Assembly (NCBI RefSeq): GCF_029168945.1
Contig: NC_083603.1
Span: 5,828,001-5,892,000, forward strand
Direction: 5' to 3'
Length of the DNA: 64,000 nt
DNA from: Cannabis sativa
Taxonomy: Eukaryota > Streptophyta > Magnoliopsida > Rosales > Cannabaceae
The position numbers and the translations under genes were made by a program. Under the pieces are notes generated by a model. That model did not search any database. It was not told the DNA's origin and saw only the letters and a program-made list of their open reading frames with translations. Positions 1 to 11,350 of the stretch are shown here, piece by piece. How positions within the stretch are numbered: position 1 is the stretch's first letter; the number at the start of each line of letters is the position of its first letter.

Positions 1-1050
1 TGCTTATTGGAAGCTCGGTTATATAGGCTTATGGTCCACATACTAGTTGAGACAAACTGATTGTAAGACTCAGTTAATTGATTTTAGTTAATCAATTATA
101 ATTCTAGTTTATGAATTTTCACTAAGATATGGCTTGATTGTGAAGAAATAGGATTTTAGGGTTTATTTGTTAATTAAGAGACTTTATGGAGGCTAAATAA
201 TAAATATTATAAATGACAATTTTATTTGATAATTATTTTAATTATTAAATAAATAGTTTTGGCATTTATGGTGTTGAAAGTGGTATTTGTGAAAAATAGA
301 TAAATGGTTAAGAAAAATGACAAAAATCTAACTAGTGTGGGGCTCACTTCATGCCCTGCCACTTAAGGGTATTTTTGCTCTATTTTTATCATTTTTTTTT
401 ATTCTAAATAAATCAACTCTAACAGAAATTAGTATAAAAAGAAAAGAAAGTCTCATTATCCAATTAATGCTTCAAAGGCTTCAAAGCTAGTTTTCTTTCT
501 CTTTGATAACTAGGTTTATGAGACTTCTTCTTCTAATTTTGAATTCCTGTAGCTTTCTTCACTATCAAATTCGAGCCTTAGTGATTGAGTGTGTGTCCAC
601 CCATAGTAAGTTAGTCCTCAATCATAGTGTGTAAGACTGTGAAGAATCCAAACAACAGAAGGAGTGTCGGGCTCAGATCTTGGTGATACTCAGCTATAGA
701 AAGGATACAAGGGTTAGAGATCTGAGCGAAATGAGTCATTTAATTCTGCTGCAACCAATGTAAGGTTTCTCATGCCTTTTATGTGTTTATTTTATATCAT
801 TTTAGAAGTTCATGTTTAGGATATTAAAAACTATACTTGTTAGTAAATCTAAATCCTGGTAAAACATTGTTTATGCTGGAGCTCGTGGATTGCCACCATC
901 TATGATGATGAGAAAGAGAGAGGATGGTGGGGAGCGAAGGTCAGAGAGAGATGGTTTGAAAATGTATAAATTTGAAAATTTTCAGATTTGAAAATGTGTT
1001 ATATTAGAGCGAGGAAAAACATGTTATTTAAAAAATTTTAGATTTAAACT
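1..1050. other. AT-rich non-coding stretch, no gene
   Basis: No ORF of note on either strand. The part around 540-800 is less AT-rich and reads like transcribed leader or LTR-type sequence, but I found no second copy, primer-binding site or terminal dinucleotides to prove an LTR. Around 890-960 there is a purine-rich GAGAGA patch that recurs in style near 16070-16270. Confidence 0.4.
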
Positions 1051-1180
1051 AATTGCTGACGATTAGAAACCGTGACCTATAACACTATAGGCGACGATTT
1101 TAAACCATAGCCTATACTATAAACGACAGTTTAAAATCGTCGTCTATAGTATTGGTCACGATTTTTAACCGTCAGTAATT
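1051..1180. repeat. Foldback (inverted repeat), CACTA-like subterminal sequence
   Basis: The left arm (about 1051-1104) and right arm (about 1130-1180) are near-complementary over about 50 bases and share motifs such as GACGATTTTAAA and CTATA, so the segment can fold into a long hairpin. A similar short palindrome lies at 16433-16452. Such GACGGTTTAAACCGTC-type motifs are typical of CACTA transposon subterminal repeats, but no CACTA terminus or target duplication was located, so the family is an inference. Confidence 0.5.
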
Positions 1181-1864
1181 CTCTTTTAAAAAAATTTACA
1201 ATTTTTAAGGCACGCTTAAAAATTATCAAAAATGCCTCAGGAGTGTTTAAAATCGTTAGGAATATTTATTTATTTTTTTCTGATAATTTTAAATACTCAC
1301 TTAATTTTTTTTTAGTAACGGTCAAAATAGTAATTTTTATAGTAATAAATAAATAAATTTATAATAATAATAATATAATAAACGAATTTCGCAGAAAAAT
1401 ATTTTATTAATAATTTTCGACTAAATATTATGTGTTACATTACATCTTAATATAATTTATACTAGATGTAATTTGTAATAATTATTTATTTTGTGTAAAC
1501 TATAAAAATAGATTCCGAATATGTTCACTATATTTATATATAATTATATATAATATAGTTACAAGTTACAATATTAAATTGGGTATTATTGCATGCATGA
1601 GCAAATAATTAAAGTGATGACTGATGAAACCTTCAAGTCAATTGCAGCTGAAATCTGATAATTTCAACTCACAATATTTTCAACTTGGTAGAAATTAGAA
1701 AATGATAATTAACCAATGTGTGTGTCTTTTGAGAACTGTTAAGGACATTTAGATATTATTATAATATATATACATCTATATGATCAATAGAACTGTCTCT
1801 TGGTTATATATAGCATGTAAAATTTCATCATATATATGTACTAAGTTGTATAAATATGTGTATG
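1181..1864. other. AT-rich spacer
   Basis: Only AT-rich low-complexity sequence with in-frame stops in all frames. No gene, RNA gene or bounded repeat recognised. Confidence 0.5.
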
Positions 1865-1873
1865 TATTATATA

Positions 1874-2251
1874 GGGTAATTGAAATTTGTTTCCGAATTT
1901 TTACATGTACAAAATTATATTTACTAAATTTTTAAAGTTGTTAAAAATTTTCTTGAATTATTGAGATTGTTAGATTTAAAAATTTTTTGTCCAATTTTAA
2001 TAAGGAAAGTCTAATATAATAAAAATTCAGGAGTATGATTTGGTACATATTAAAATTCGAGGGTATGATTTAGTAGATATTAAAATTTAGAGAGCATAAC
2101 AATCACTAAATTAGTAAAATTGAATAAAATTAGACAAAAGTCTTTAAATTCAATAATTCCAATAGTTCAAAAAAAAATTTAACGACAAAAAAATTTAAAA
2201 AACATAATTTGATATATGTCAAAGTTTAAAAAATAAAAATTCTATTTAACC
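1874..2251. mobile_element. MULE-type MITE, copy A (degenerate), 9-bp TSD
   Basis: A 378-bp palindromic element. It is flanked by an exact 9-bp duplication TATTATATA at 1865-1873 and 2252-2260. The termini (GGGTAATTGAAAT at the left, the complement of GGTTAAATAGAAT at the right) and internal phrases such as GAATTATTGAGATTGTT match the better preserved copies at 15650, 23959 and 36874. A 9-bp TSD with long inverted arms and no coding capacity is the signature of a Mutator-like (MULE) MITE. This copy is the most diverged and so probably the oldest of the four. Confidence 0.8.
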
Positions 2252-2260
2252 TATTATATA

Positions 2261-3600
2261 CATTTAGGTAAAGCTCAAAAAATTCTTTTCAATTAGGGGT
2301 GACTTATATCCACCTTGAAATTTTAATATTTAAATTTTTTATTTATAATTTAATCCATATTTAATTTTTACATCGATACTTTAATTTTATAAATATTTTT
2401 ATATTTATACTCTCTTTCTTCACATATTTCTTCTATATTATGCTGTTTTTAATAAATCAATTTTCATTAGGTCTTAACTTTTACATTTATTCTACTTTCT
2501 AATATTTTTTGGCCCTGGCAAATTTATTTTGAGATAACCCCTAATTTTTTTTTTCCGTCTTCGCTGAGCAAATTTTTTGAATCTGCCCCTAATAATCACC
2601 CATAAATATTCTAATTATAATATTCACAGTCAACTATATACATAAATCATTCATGACATATACATATAATCAAGTTCGATTAAAATACAGATCATCATCA
2701 TTCTTCTACTAAAAAGATCTTATACAATTACAAAAAATCTCTTCAGTTTTTCTTTTGCTAGGCCCCTTATATATTCTCATAATAATTTTATATAGTTATA
2801 GAAATTCCAGCTATAGATAAGTTTGATTTTTTAACTAAACAAAAAAAATTAAAAATCTATTTTTTTTCTTCTTTTTAGGAAACAGAAAAATATACTTTTA
2901 TCTCAAATATTTCACAAGTTTAAGCAACATCAAAAAGTTTGGAGTCATTATTAGAAAGGTCAATAGTTAGAGGTAAAAAAGGGTATTTGTAATTTTTATT
3001 TTTTTGAGTCATATGATGAAAAGTTACTGGTTACGAATTATATGAGTGAAAAAAAGTGCCTATATTACCATAGCATGGCTATGGCTACAATAAGATTTAA
3101 TAGCATCCATGTTTAACCACTTTAGCTAGCTTTGATTAAAACAATTGAAAAGGAGTTAGGAGTCTTACTCATGAGTCATGCCCAATAATTGGTTTAAGAT
3201 TAAATTAATATGCAAATCCTCCTAACTTTAAAACTCTTTTTAATTAGGGGAAAGAAAAGTTAACTAGTCTCTTAAAACTCTTAAATTAACCGTTGGATTA
3301 CTACAAGAGGATATATTATGATGGATACATTAGCATCATAACAATTAAGTACAATTAAATATAAATGACATAAATAAGAGAAAATTTGGTGGTTTTGTAG
3401 GACCATTTCAAAAGGGTCGACTCACACTTTCATATCAAATAGAATAATTATAGTAGTAGTGTCATCTATGTTTTAGTAGAAAAAATATAATTTATTTTAT
3501 TGTATATGACAATTTATATATAGTAGACATTCTATTTTAAAAATTTGTTTGATAATTTATAATATCAAAAATAAATTTAAAATAGTCAATTACACACATA
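2261..3600. other. AT-rich spacer
   Basis: No gene. Poly-T and AT tracts with stops in every frame. Nothing bounded by TSDs was recognised here. Confidence 0.5.
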
Positions 3601-3609
3601 TAAAAAATA

Positions 3610-5029
3610 GGGATATTGACGGTTAAACCACTTGAACTTTACATTTTGTAACATTTAACCATAAAAACCAAAATTTTGGTGGCAAAACCTACTGAACTCT
3701 TATTCCGTTTTGCTCTATACCCATCCATCCAAAAATTACAGTTAAGTACCACGGTGGACTGTCCACGTGTACACACTTGTACACGTGACAAATTTTTAGT
3801 AGTCCACGTAATTTTAATTATTAAAATATTTTAAAAAATTAAAAATTATAAAAAAATACATAAATTGTAAAAAATATATATTTTTATTTTTTTTTCTTTT
3901 TTCTTTTCTTCTCCTTTTTCTTTTCTCTTTTATTTTTTATTGTTTTTTATTTTTTTTTCTTTCTTTCTTTCTTTCTTTCTTCTTCTTCTTCTTCTTAAAT
4001 AACCTAAAACTAATAACCCTAACCCTAATTGCATCTCCTTCATCCTCTTTCTCTCTCTCGATTTCACTCAATCCATTTTTTCTCCCAAGCTTGAAGACGA
4101 GTCCCGAACATGCTTCCATCGGAGTACAAATTCATTGAGGTTGTTCGAGCTTTAATGGTGGCCGAGGAGGAGGTTAACAGAGAGAACGAGAACGAGAGAG
4201 AGGAGAGGGTCTGAGAGCGAGAGAGAAGAAAGGAGAGGGTCTGAAAGCGAGAGAGAAGAGAGGATAGGGTCTAAGAGCGAGAGAGAAGAATTTTAATGGT
4301 GGCCTAGGTCGCGTGAGAACGAAAGAGAGGAGAGGGTCTGAGAGCGAGAGAGAAGAGAGGAGAGGGTCTGAAAGTGAGAGAGAAGAGAGGAGAGAGTCTG
4401 AAAGCGAGAGAGAAGAGAGGAGAGGGTTTAAGAGCTAGAGAGAAGAGTTTTAATGGTGGCCTAGGTCGCGCGAGAAACGAGAGAGAGGAGAGGGTCTGAG
4501 AGCGAGAGAGAAGAGAGGAGAGGGATTGAGAGCGAGAGAGAAGAAATGAGAGGGGGGAGGCGGCTGATAGAAGAGGGGGGAGGCGGCTGATGGAAGAGAG
4601 GAGGCAGCTAGGGTTTTTTTTTGGTTCAGTTAAGAATAAGAAGGAAAGAAAAAGGAAAAGGAAAAAAATAAAAGAAAAAAGAAAATAAAAAAAATAATAG
4701 AAAATAATTTATTTATTTTTATAATTTTTAAATTATTTTTTTTTTTAAAAAAAAAAGGAAAAAGAAAAAAAAAAGTAAAAAAAAAATATTTTTAATTTTA
4801 ATTTTTTTAAAATATTTATAATTAAAATTATGTGGACCATTAAAAATTTGCTACGTGTACAAGTGTGTACTCGTGGACAGTCCACTGTGACACTTAAGTG
4901 TGATTTTTGGACAGAGGGCTACACAACAAAACAGAATGGAAGTTCAGTAAGTTTTGCCACCAAAATTTTGATTTTTGTGGTTAAGTGTTACAAAACGTAA
5001 AGTTCAGATGTTTTAGCCGCCAATATCCC
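3610..5029. mobile_element. Long-TIR foldback element (MULE-like), 9-bp TSD
   Basis: A 1420-bp element with inverted arms of at least 220 bp (3610-3832 against 4807-5029, both starting GGGATATTG). The arms continue less perfectly as pyrimidine-rich (3890-3990) against purine-rich (4640-4800) tracts. It is flanked by an exact 9-bp duplication TAAAAAATA at 3601-3609 and 5030-5038. The centre (about 4010-4640) is GC-richer, starts and ends with AACCCTAA/TAGGGTT-like sequence, and holds the tandem repeats listed separately. No transposase is visible, so it is non-autonomous. The TSD length and long TIRs point to the Mutator superfamily; the cargo could be a captured host fragment (Pack-MULE style), which I cannot confirm. 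Confidence 0.85.
4140..4560. repeat. Higher-order purine-rich tandem repeat inside the foldback element
   Basis: A roughly 30-bp unit (AGGAGAGGGTCTGAGAGCGA and variants, GAGAGAAGAG) is repeated about ten times. It is grouped into larger blocks that begin with TTTAATGGTGGCC at about 4152, 4292 and 4450, giving a higher-order period near 140-160 bp. One strand is almost purely purine. It lies between the inverted arms of the MULE-like element, so it moved as cargo or expanded in place. Confidence 0.75.
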
Positions 5030-5254
5030 TAAAAAATAATAAAAACACATAACAGAATATATTTAAATTTTATAATAATAAAAACACATAACAGAATATA
5101 TTTAAATTTTATTTTTTACATAATAATTTCTTTTTTTTAAAATACACAAAATTTCTGATTTGATTACACCATAGAGAGTCATATAATAAAATTTGCATTA
5201 TAATTTATTTAAGTGGTAGACAAGAACAAAAATAATATCTCTAAAATATAGGAA

Positions 5255-5440
5255 GAATATTATTATTAGGCACTAACACTATGATGATGTAGCACCACCT
5301 TAGAAATGCTAAAAGATATATCTTAATGTAACTAAGTATCGAAATCTATATAATTTAATTTAATAATTTAGAGATTATCACTAACTAAAAACGCCTTTAA
5401 ATAATACTAAGTATCACTAATGGACCATAATAATATTTTA
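5255..5440. repeat. Possible small MITE upstream of the DUF617 gene
   Basis: AATATTATTATTAGGCACTAA near 5257 and a roughly complementary sequence near 5410-5440 (ATCACTAATGGACCATAATA) suggest imperfect terminal inverted repeats. Similar phrases occur at 7620 (TTATTAGGTACTGGTA) and 28670. I saw no clean target duplication, so this is a weak call. Confidence 0.3.
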
Positions 5441-5556
5441 TATATAAAATTATTAAATTGAAATATATTTAGTTTCCATTTCTCATGTATAAATTAGAAT
5501 AATAAAAAAAGTCTATGGAGTTGTGATCATCATAACCACAAGCCTCCATAGACTCC

Positions 5557-5874
5557 CTTTATATTGGCCACCTTTGAACACTATCATCATCTTTGTCGGC
5601 CAATTTTAATTGCTCCCCTCTATTCTCCCATCAAATCCCACTCTCAATCCTCTCTCTCTCTTTCCCAAACCAAACCACAAAACTAAATATATCATATCAA
5701 ACTCAAAACCAAAACCAAAACCAAAAAATCCTTTATAACACTATTCCAATACAAAAAAACCAAAAACCAAATACCCTCTCTCCCTTATACTAACATTCAA
5801 TAACAAAATCCCAAATTCAAGTTACTACAAATTCTTAGTACTAAGTTACTAGTAACCAAATCATATTTGTATAG
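5557..5874 (+). promoter_or_regulatory. Probable core promoter and 5' UTR of the DUF617 gene
   Basis: A TATA-like TTTATATTGG lies at about 5557-5567. It is followed by C- and T-rich, A-rich, ATG-poor sequence running to the start codon, including a CTCTCTCTCTTTCCC pyrimidine patch near 5655 of the kind common around plant transcription starts. The 66-codon ORF at 5593 has low-complexity Asn/Gln composition and is more likely leader than gene. Confidence 0.4.
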
Positions 5875-6741
5875 ATGATGACACACCAAGAGTTCATGAC
5901 TCTTCCGAGAAGTGCAAGTACCAGTAATGCCAGAGGTTCGAGAAAAATCATTCCGGCAACGGCGACCCACTTCCGTTCGTCATCCACGACGGCTCTTTCG
6001 CCGGAAAATTACGGAGCTTTCGATAAGCTTTTAACTAGAAGCCGAACTCATCATCATCATCGTCATCATTCTCCGGTAACCCATCATAATTTTACCAAGA
6101 CTCACATTAAGCTCTCTTCAATTTTCCGATCACTTCTCAATATTCTCTCTTTTCCCGCCATATTCCCAACCTGTAAATGGCTAACGATCCCATCTCACCT
6201 CTCTGTAACCCCATCACTGGGCCGGAAAGTAACCGGCACACTTTTCGGTAACCGCCGCGGCCACGTCAGCTTCGCCGTACAACTCGACCCGAGATCCGAA
6301 CCCGTTTTGTTACTCGAGCTTGCGATGTCTACTGCCTCGCTGGTTAAGGAGATGGCATCGGGGTTAGTACGAATAGCACTCGAATCGGAGAAAATCCCGG
6401 CGGCGGCCGCGAACGGCGGTGGTCGGAAGCTTTTTCAAGAACCCACGTGGACTATGTACTGTAATGGAAGGAGGTGCGGGTACGCTGTGAGTCGCACGTG
6501 TGGGGATTCAGATTCGCACGTGCTTAGCACTGTACGGAGCGTTTCGGTCGGTGCCGGAGTTATTCCGGTGGTGGAGGATGATGATACGAAGAAGAAGAGT
6601 ACTGAGTCAGAGGGCGAGTTGCTTTATATGAGAGCGAGGTTTGAACGAGTCGTGGGGAGTCGTGACTCGGAGGCTTTTTACATGATGAACCCTGATGGTA
6701 ATGGTGGGCCTGAACTCAGTATTTTTCTACTTAGATTATGA
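5875..6741 (+). CDS. MIZU-KUSSEI1-like protein (DUF617)
   Basis: Single-exon gene, 288 aa. The N-terminal ~110 residues are Ser/Arg/His-rich and low in complexity (a His-rich run near residues 60-71). The conserved DUF617 region follows: VTGTLFGNRRGHVSFAVQ (~118-135), the PVLLLELAMSTASLVKEM stretch (~141-158), LFQEPTWTMYCNGRRCGY (~188-205), a VRSVSVGAGVIPV strand, and a C-terminal block with YMRARFERVVGSRDSEAFYM and the closing ELSIFLLRL. This order is typical of the plant-specific MIZ1 family, whose founder acts in root hydrotropism; the biochemical role of the family is unclear. The start could be 5875 or the next codon at 5878 (two Met in a row). Base composition is more GC-rich than the surroundings, as for many intronless members. 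MIZ1 itself is only one of several paralogues, so orthology is not claimed. Confidence 0.93.
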   Translation: MMTHQEFMTLPRSASTSNARGSRKIIPATATHFRSSSTTALSPENYGAFDKLLTRSRTHHHHRHHSPVTHHNFTKTHIKLSSIFRSLLNILSFPAIFPTCKWLTIPSHLSVTPSLGRKVTGTLFGNRRGHVSFAVQLDPRSEPVLLLELAMSTASLVKEMASGLVRIALESEKIPAAAANGGGRKLFQEPTWTMYCNGRRCGYAVSRTCGDSDSHVLSTVRSVSVGAGVIPVVEDDDTKKKSTESEGELLYMRARFERVVGSRDSEAFYMMNPDGNGGPELSIFLLRL

Positions 6742-9700
6742 GGCCCAAGCCCAAATTTGAGCCCATAATGAAAAGCTCATTTGTAGGTAAATTTGGAGAC
6801 TGTTTAATTAAGAATTAGTGATTTGATTATCTCTCTGTATTGTATTGTTAATTATTATGTTTTTTTTTTTTCTATATACGGGTTTTCTTTTGTATGATGT
6901 AATACTACTATAATGAATTAATTATCTTGTTAAAATATATATTTTAGGGCTTAAAAAAAAGTTTAAACTTTGTTTAATGAGAATGTTTGATTATGTTGTT
7001 GATTAATAATTAATTAACTATATATATGTGTTTAAGTATCAGTTAATTATTTTTTTCTTTTTTTTAAAATAATGTTTTCAGTTGGTTGTTGTGTGCATGC
7101 GTGCTTGCACGTCCATCATCATGTTCATAATATTTATAATATATACTTTTTTTTTTTTGAAAAAAAAGTTTAATTAATGTAGGGTGTGTTCTTACTTGGT
7201 ACCTGTTTTTTCAATGATGTTTAACTTATGTTTGATGATAAATTTATATCAATATAATCAAAATATCTTTCGTTTATAGGTTATCAATTTAATTATTTAA
7301 TTAGAAAGTAAATTAGTCAATAAAATTTTATTGTTTAAATTTACGTTTAGTGTACCAAGAATATTGTATATAATTTTGAGAAGTGAATCCTTAAAAAATA
7401 ATATTAGAGTTTAATTATTAATATAATTAAATATTGAGTCTCATATAATTTAAAAGATAATAATTTTTAAGAAATGTTGCTAAGCAATCGTAGAACATCA
7501 CTTATGAAAGGTATTAGACACTATTAATGCTTAATAGTAATGCCTAATACTTATAGAAGATGTTGGGCAACAGTAGTGCTCATATATAAAATATGTGTAT
7601 AAGAGCCTTATATTTGAAAAGAATATTGTTATTAGGTACTGGTAGTACCTAACACACTAGTGATATTTTTTAAAAATTATAATATTAAACTATATATATA
7701 TATATGAAATTGATACTTAATTATATCAATAACAATATTAACAAGTAAAAAATTATTAAACACTATTAATATTTTTTAGCATTATTATAAACTACCAATA
7801 TATTCTCGTATTAATTAATAGGGTAATAGACAAAAAACTAATCAAAGTTTTTCAGAGTTGATTGTCATGCTTGTCGTTTCCCTATCTCTCCAACCAAAAA
7901 ACACACATGTACAAATCAGAGGGAGGGAGAGATATAAATATATCATCTCTTCTAGATGGGGTTTAAAAGGAAAAAAAATGTTTTAATTAAGTACATGAAT
8001 ATTAATTTAATTATAATTTATTTAAAAAATAAAAAATTAGTTATTGATATATTTAATAATTATTTTTAGAAAGTAAAAGTATGTATTTGTGGAACTAATA
8101 TATAAATTGATTACGTATGCTGGATAGCACAGATATTGTAATTATAGTTTATATATGAGGCCTACATATATTGATCTTTTCTTCTTTTTTATTAATGATG
8201 GCCTATATTTTGATTTAGTTGCACCTAATTTGTATAAATTCATTTTCTTTTCTTAAGCAAAAACTTAATAATAATTTTTTCTTTTTGCAGGAAATTTTTT
8301 TCTTTTTTGCTAGAAGTAGGATATTTATTAGTATATTGTATGAAAAATTAAATATTACTAGCATATATATAGTATTAGTATATGTATATATATATATGTA
8401 TGGGATAATATGAACCTATTAAGTTTTTCAATTGTAGATAGTATCTAATTTGCACTATTAAAAAAGAAAGACAACATGGTGTAAATAATAACTATAATTT
8501 CTTTTTCCTAAAAAATATATATTTTTTTATATTTTGATTACTATAATTAATAATGTGCCCCTTATTAAAGAGATGGAAACTCACATTATTATAATTCATG
8601 ATTATCCGAAATTGTTTTCAAGTTAAAATTTTATAAATTAAAAAAATTTGTTTTTTTGTATAGATTGATACTAAGTGATTTACCTATTTTTCAAATTGAT
8701 GATGTTAGCTTAAGTGTTAAATTTTTTTGACTGAATTCGATTTCAAATATAAGAACCAATTAATTAACTTATCAAAACTACACAAAATTAATCTTCTATC
8801 GTTATAATATTAGATCTGCGCACGAAGTTTTGAATAATAACTAGCTATACGTACTACGTAATATACATATACATGCATATAAGTACGTAGATTTATACAT
8901 ATAATACACATATGTATTTTAAATCATATACACACTATATGTATATATATACTTAAGTTCCATATGCTTTGGAAGACCAAGAGTACTTATATAAATATAT
9001 ATCACAATTAGAAAATAAAATTGTTAAAAATGTAGAAAATTAGATACAATACGGTCGGTCGTATACATATATATACTTACTTCACATCAATTTTATTTAA
9101 CAATATTATCCCATTGGTATATAATATATATATAGCTCACATGAAAATTAAATGTAATTTTTTTTTCAAAGAATGTTGTACAAATATTTATATGTATATA
9201 TGAGATTATTATTATTATATAAAATTGCAGAAAATGGGGTGGGATGCATGAGTCTTGGTTTTTGGTGGAGATAGAATATTTTGAGAGAATATATACAGCT
9301 AATAAATTATGTGAATATGGATTAATATATATATAGCTATATTAGCTAGAGATATTTATTTAATTAAGCACTTCATCCAACTGTATAAACACCTCATATA
9401 TAAGATATTTACAGCTAACAAAATTTCACGGTACACTGTCTTTATATATATGTAATTAATTTAATTAATCCCCAGAGAGAAGACATGGCTCAACTAAATG
9501 TTCTGTTTATATATAATTAAATTATTTATATATATTAGAAACCAAGAAAATAATAATAATGGCAAAACCAATTATACCACGATATCATTTTATTATGATA
9601 ATTAATTAATTATATGTTCTCATGATGAAGAAAGTGAACCTCACGAATCTGCAGATGTCTTTCCGACACATACATATAGACATATACATATATAATTCAT

Positions 9701-9819
9701 ATTTATATATGTATATATACTATAATTGGGTCTGTAACTGATTAAGGGTGCCCATGTAATCAGAATACTATAGGAACTTGAGATGAGAATATGTAAGTAT
9801 ATATACTCTGTCAATATAA
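6742..9819. other. Long AT-rich intergenic stretch
   Basis: About 3 kb with no supported gene. It contains many (TA)n and poly-T tracts and palindromic scraps (see 7476-7579). The 64-codon ORF at 8219 is low-complexity Phe/Leu/Ile and not credible. No RNA gene recognised. Confidence 0.5.
7476..7579. repeat. Small palindromic repeat (MITE-like)
   Basis: The left arm around 7492-7530 (GAACATCACTTATGAAAG...) is roughly complementary to the right arm 7531-7570 (...TTATAGAAGATGTTGGGC) around a central TTAA. No exact target duplication was found. Confidence 0.4.
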
Positions 9820-9974
9820 ATATACATTTAAGATATTTTGTACCATTTAAAAAGCTATATAATAATTTTTTTCGCGCACTCTCTGCTAGGGCTCTGGGTT
9901 CGAACCCCTGCCTTTCTTTTCCCTCGGAGACGAAGGGATTCCGGTGATCGGACTGGTGTGTACTCGCCATCACA

Positions 9975-11350
9975 ATGGAGGAACTGTTAGCAAAAACCAA
10001 TAAACTTCATTTCTCGGATGAAGAAGATTGGGAGGTGGACCATAGCCTATCCACCATGATTGCCAAATACAATCTTCGGGGAAGGCTATGTTCGAAAGTG
10101 GATCATAGCAGAGGGTTCTTGAAGAACTTGCTGGGGAGGATCTGGAAATTGAAGGAATCAGAATGGAATATTAAGATTCAAGAGAAATTCTCAACAGGTA
10201 TGTTCCTTACCTTTTCTTTCAATTCTGAACTAACACAATCTAGAATCCTTGCAAGAATGTCGTGGTATTTATCGAATGGGGTCTTAATTCTGGGCAAGAT
10301 GGGCAACACAAGTGACTCATGGAAGAATGACCTGAATATATTTCCAATATGGGGCAGAGTTTTGGGGGTTCCCGTTGATTATCTCACAGAGAAAAACACT
10401 ACAAGATTGGCAACTATGGCTGGTTCGGTGATTAATGTTCAAAACTCCAATGTATCCCGAATGGTGGCGGATGGATTCTTTAGATTTCAGGTGTGGATGT
10501 CGATAAATAAACCAATTTGCCCAGGTTTCTTGCTACCGTGTTCTGGACATAAGAAATGGGTGGCCTTCAAGTATGATGATCTCCCCTTTATGTGTTTTCG
10601 ATGTGGATGGATTGGTCATAGTCAAAGGATTGCTCTCTTGATATTAAAGAAGTTATTGGGAAAGATGGAAAAACAGCAATGGCGTATGGAACTTGGTTGA
10701 AAACTGAAAGCGGAGTGCGAGATGGATTTCAAATGATGAAAGAAGGAAATAAAGAGACAATCATGGTACAGGAGAAGCACATTCAAGGAACCAGCAATCA
10801 AAGTATCAAAATATCTATGGGCAACTCCTTTGAACCCCTGTTAACTGAAGAGACAGGGGGTGAACAAAAAAAGTGTGAGGTTTTTGAAGGAACCGAAGTA
10901 AATCAAGAAAATAGGGAGTTGAACAAGTTGCAAATAACAAGAGGTCTGGACCATCAACATGAGAAAGAGGGAGACAGAACTGATATGGCTCAAGATGGAA
11001 GGGGGAAAAGAAGATTGGTAGAAGAAAAGGAGACAGTGGGGGCTGGGAAACTTCAAAGAACAGCAAGTCATCACATGGTGATAAGTGACAGCCACAATCT
11101 GGTTGAGGTTCCGATTGGTATATCAATGGAAATACCTGGACTAAAGGAAAGTCTCCCCTTTGCATTTGGTTCGGGTAATAAGCCAGTACCAAAAGAACAA
11201 AGAAGGAAAGTGGCGGTCAAAAAAGATGCAAAGAAAAGAAAGAATGGGAAAGTGGAAACACCAATTGGAATTTCTCAAAACGAAGATTTGACAATTGCTC
11301 AAAATGTTGAAGAGGCGAACCCTGTGAATCAGGGTCGCCTATCATCATGA
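9975..11350 (+). pseudogene. LINE ORF1 (DUF4283 and CCHC zinc knuckle), frameshifted
   Basis: The nucleic-acid-binding ORF1 product of the LINE. The first reading frame (9975-10700) carries the DUF4283-type region and the beginning of a zinc knuckle, CFRCGWIGHSQR, at about residues 212-223. The last Cys is lost because the frame shifts at about 10627-10630. In the overlapping frame the expected CSLDIKEVIGKDG continuation is readable just after the break, and that frame runs on as the 10679-11350 ORF. One missing base is the simplest explanation. The C-terminal half is Lys/Glu-rich and poorly conserved. ORF1 overlaps the ORF2 start by four bases (ATGA-type overlap at 11347-11350). Confidence 0.88.

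Noticed and set aside
3937..4119. 60-codon minus-strand ORF with a Lys-rich tail
   Set aside because: The Lys run comes from the poly-pyrimidine tract of the foldback element arm; there is no family signature.
5593..5793. 66-codon ORF upstream of the DUF617 gene
   Set aside because: Low-complexity Asn/Gln sequence in the leader region; no conserved motif.
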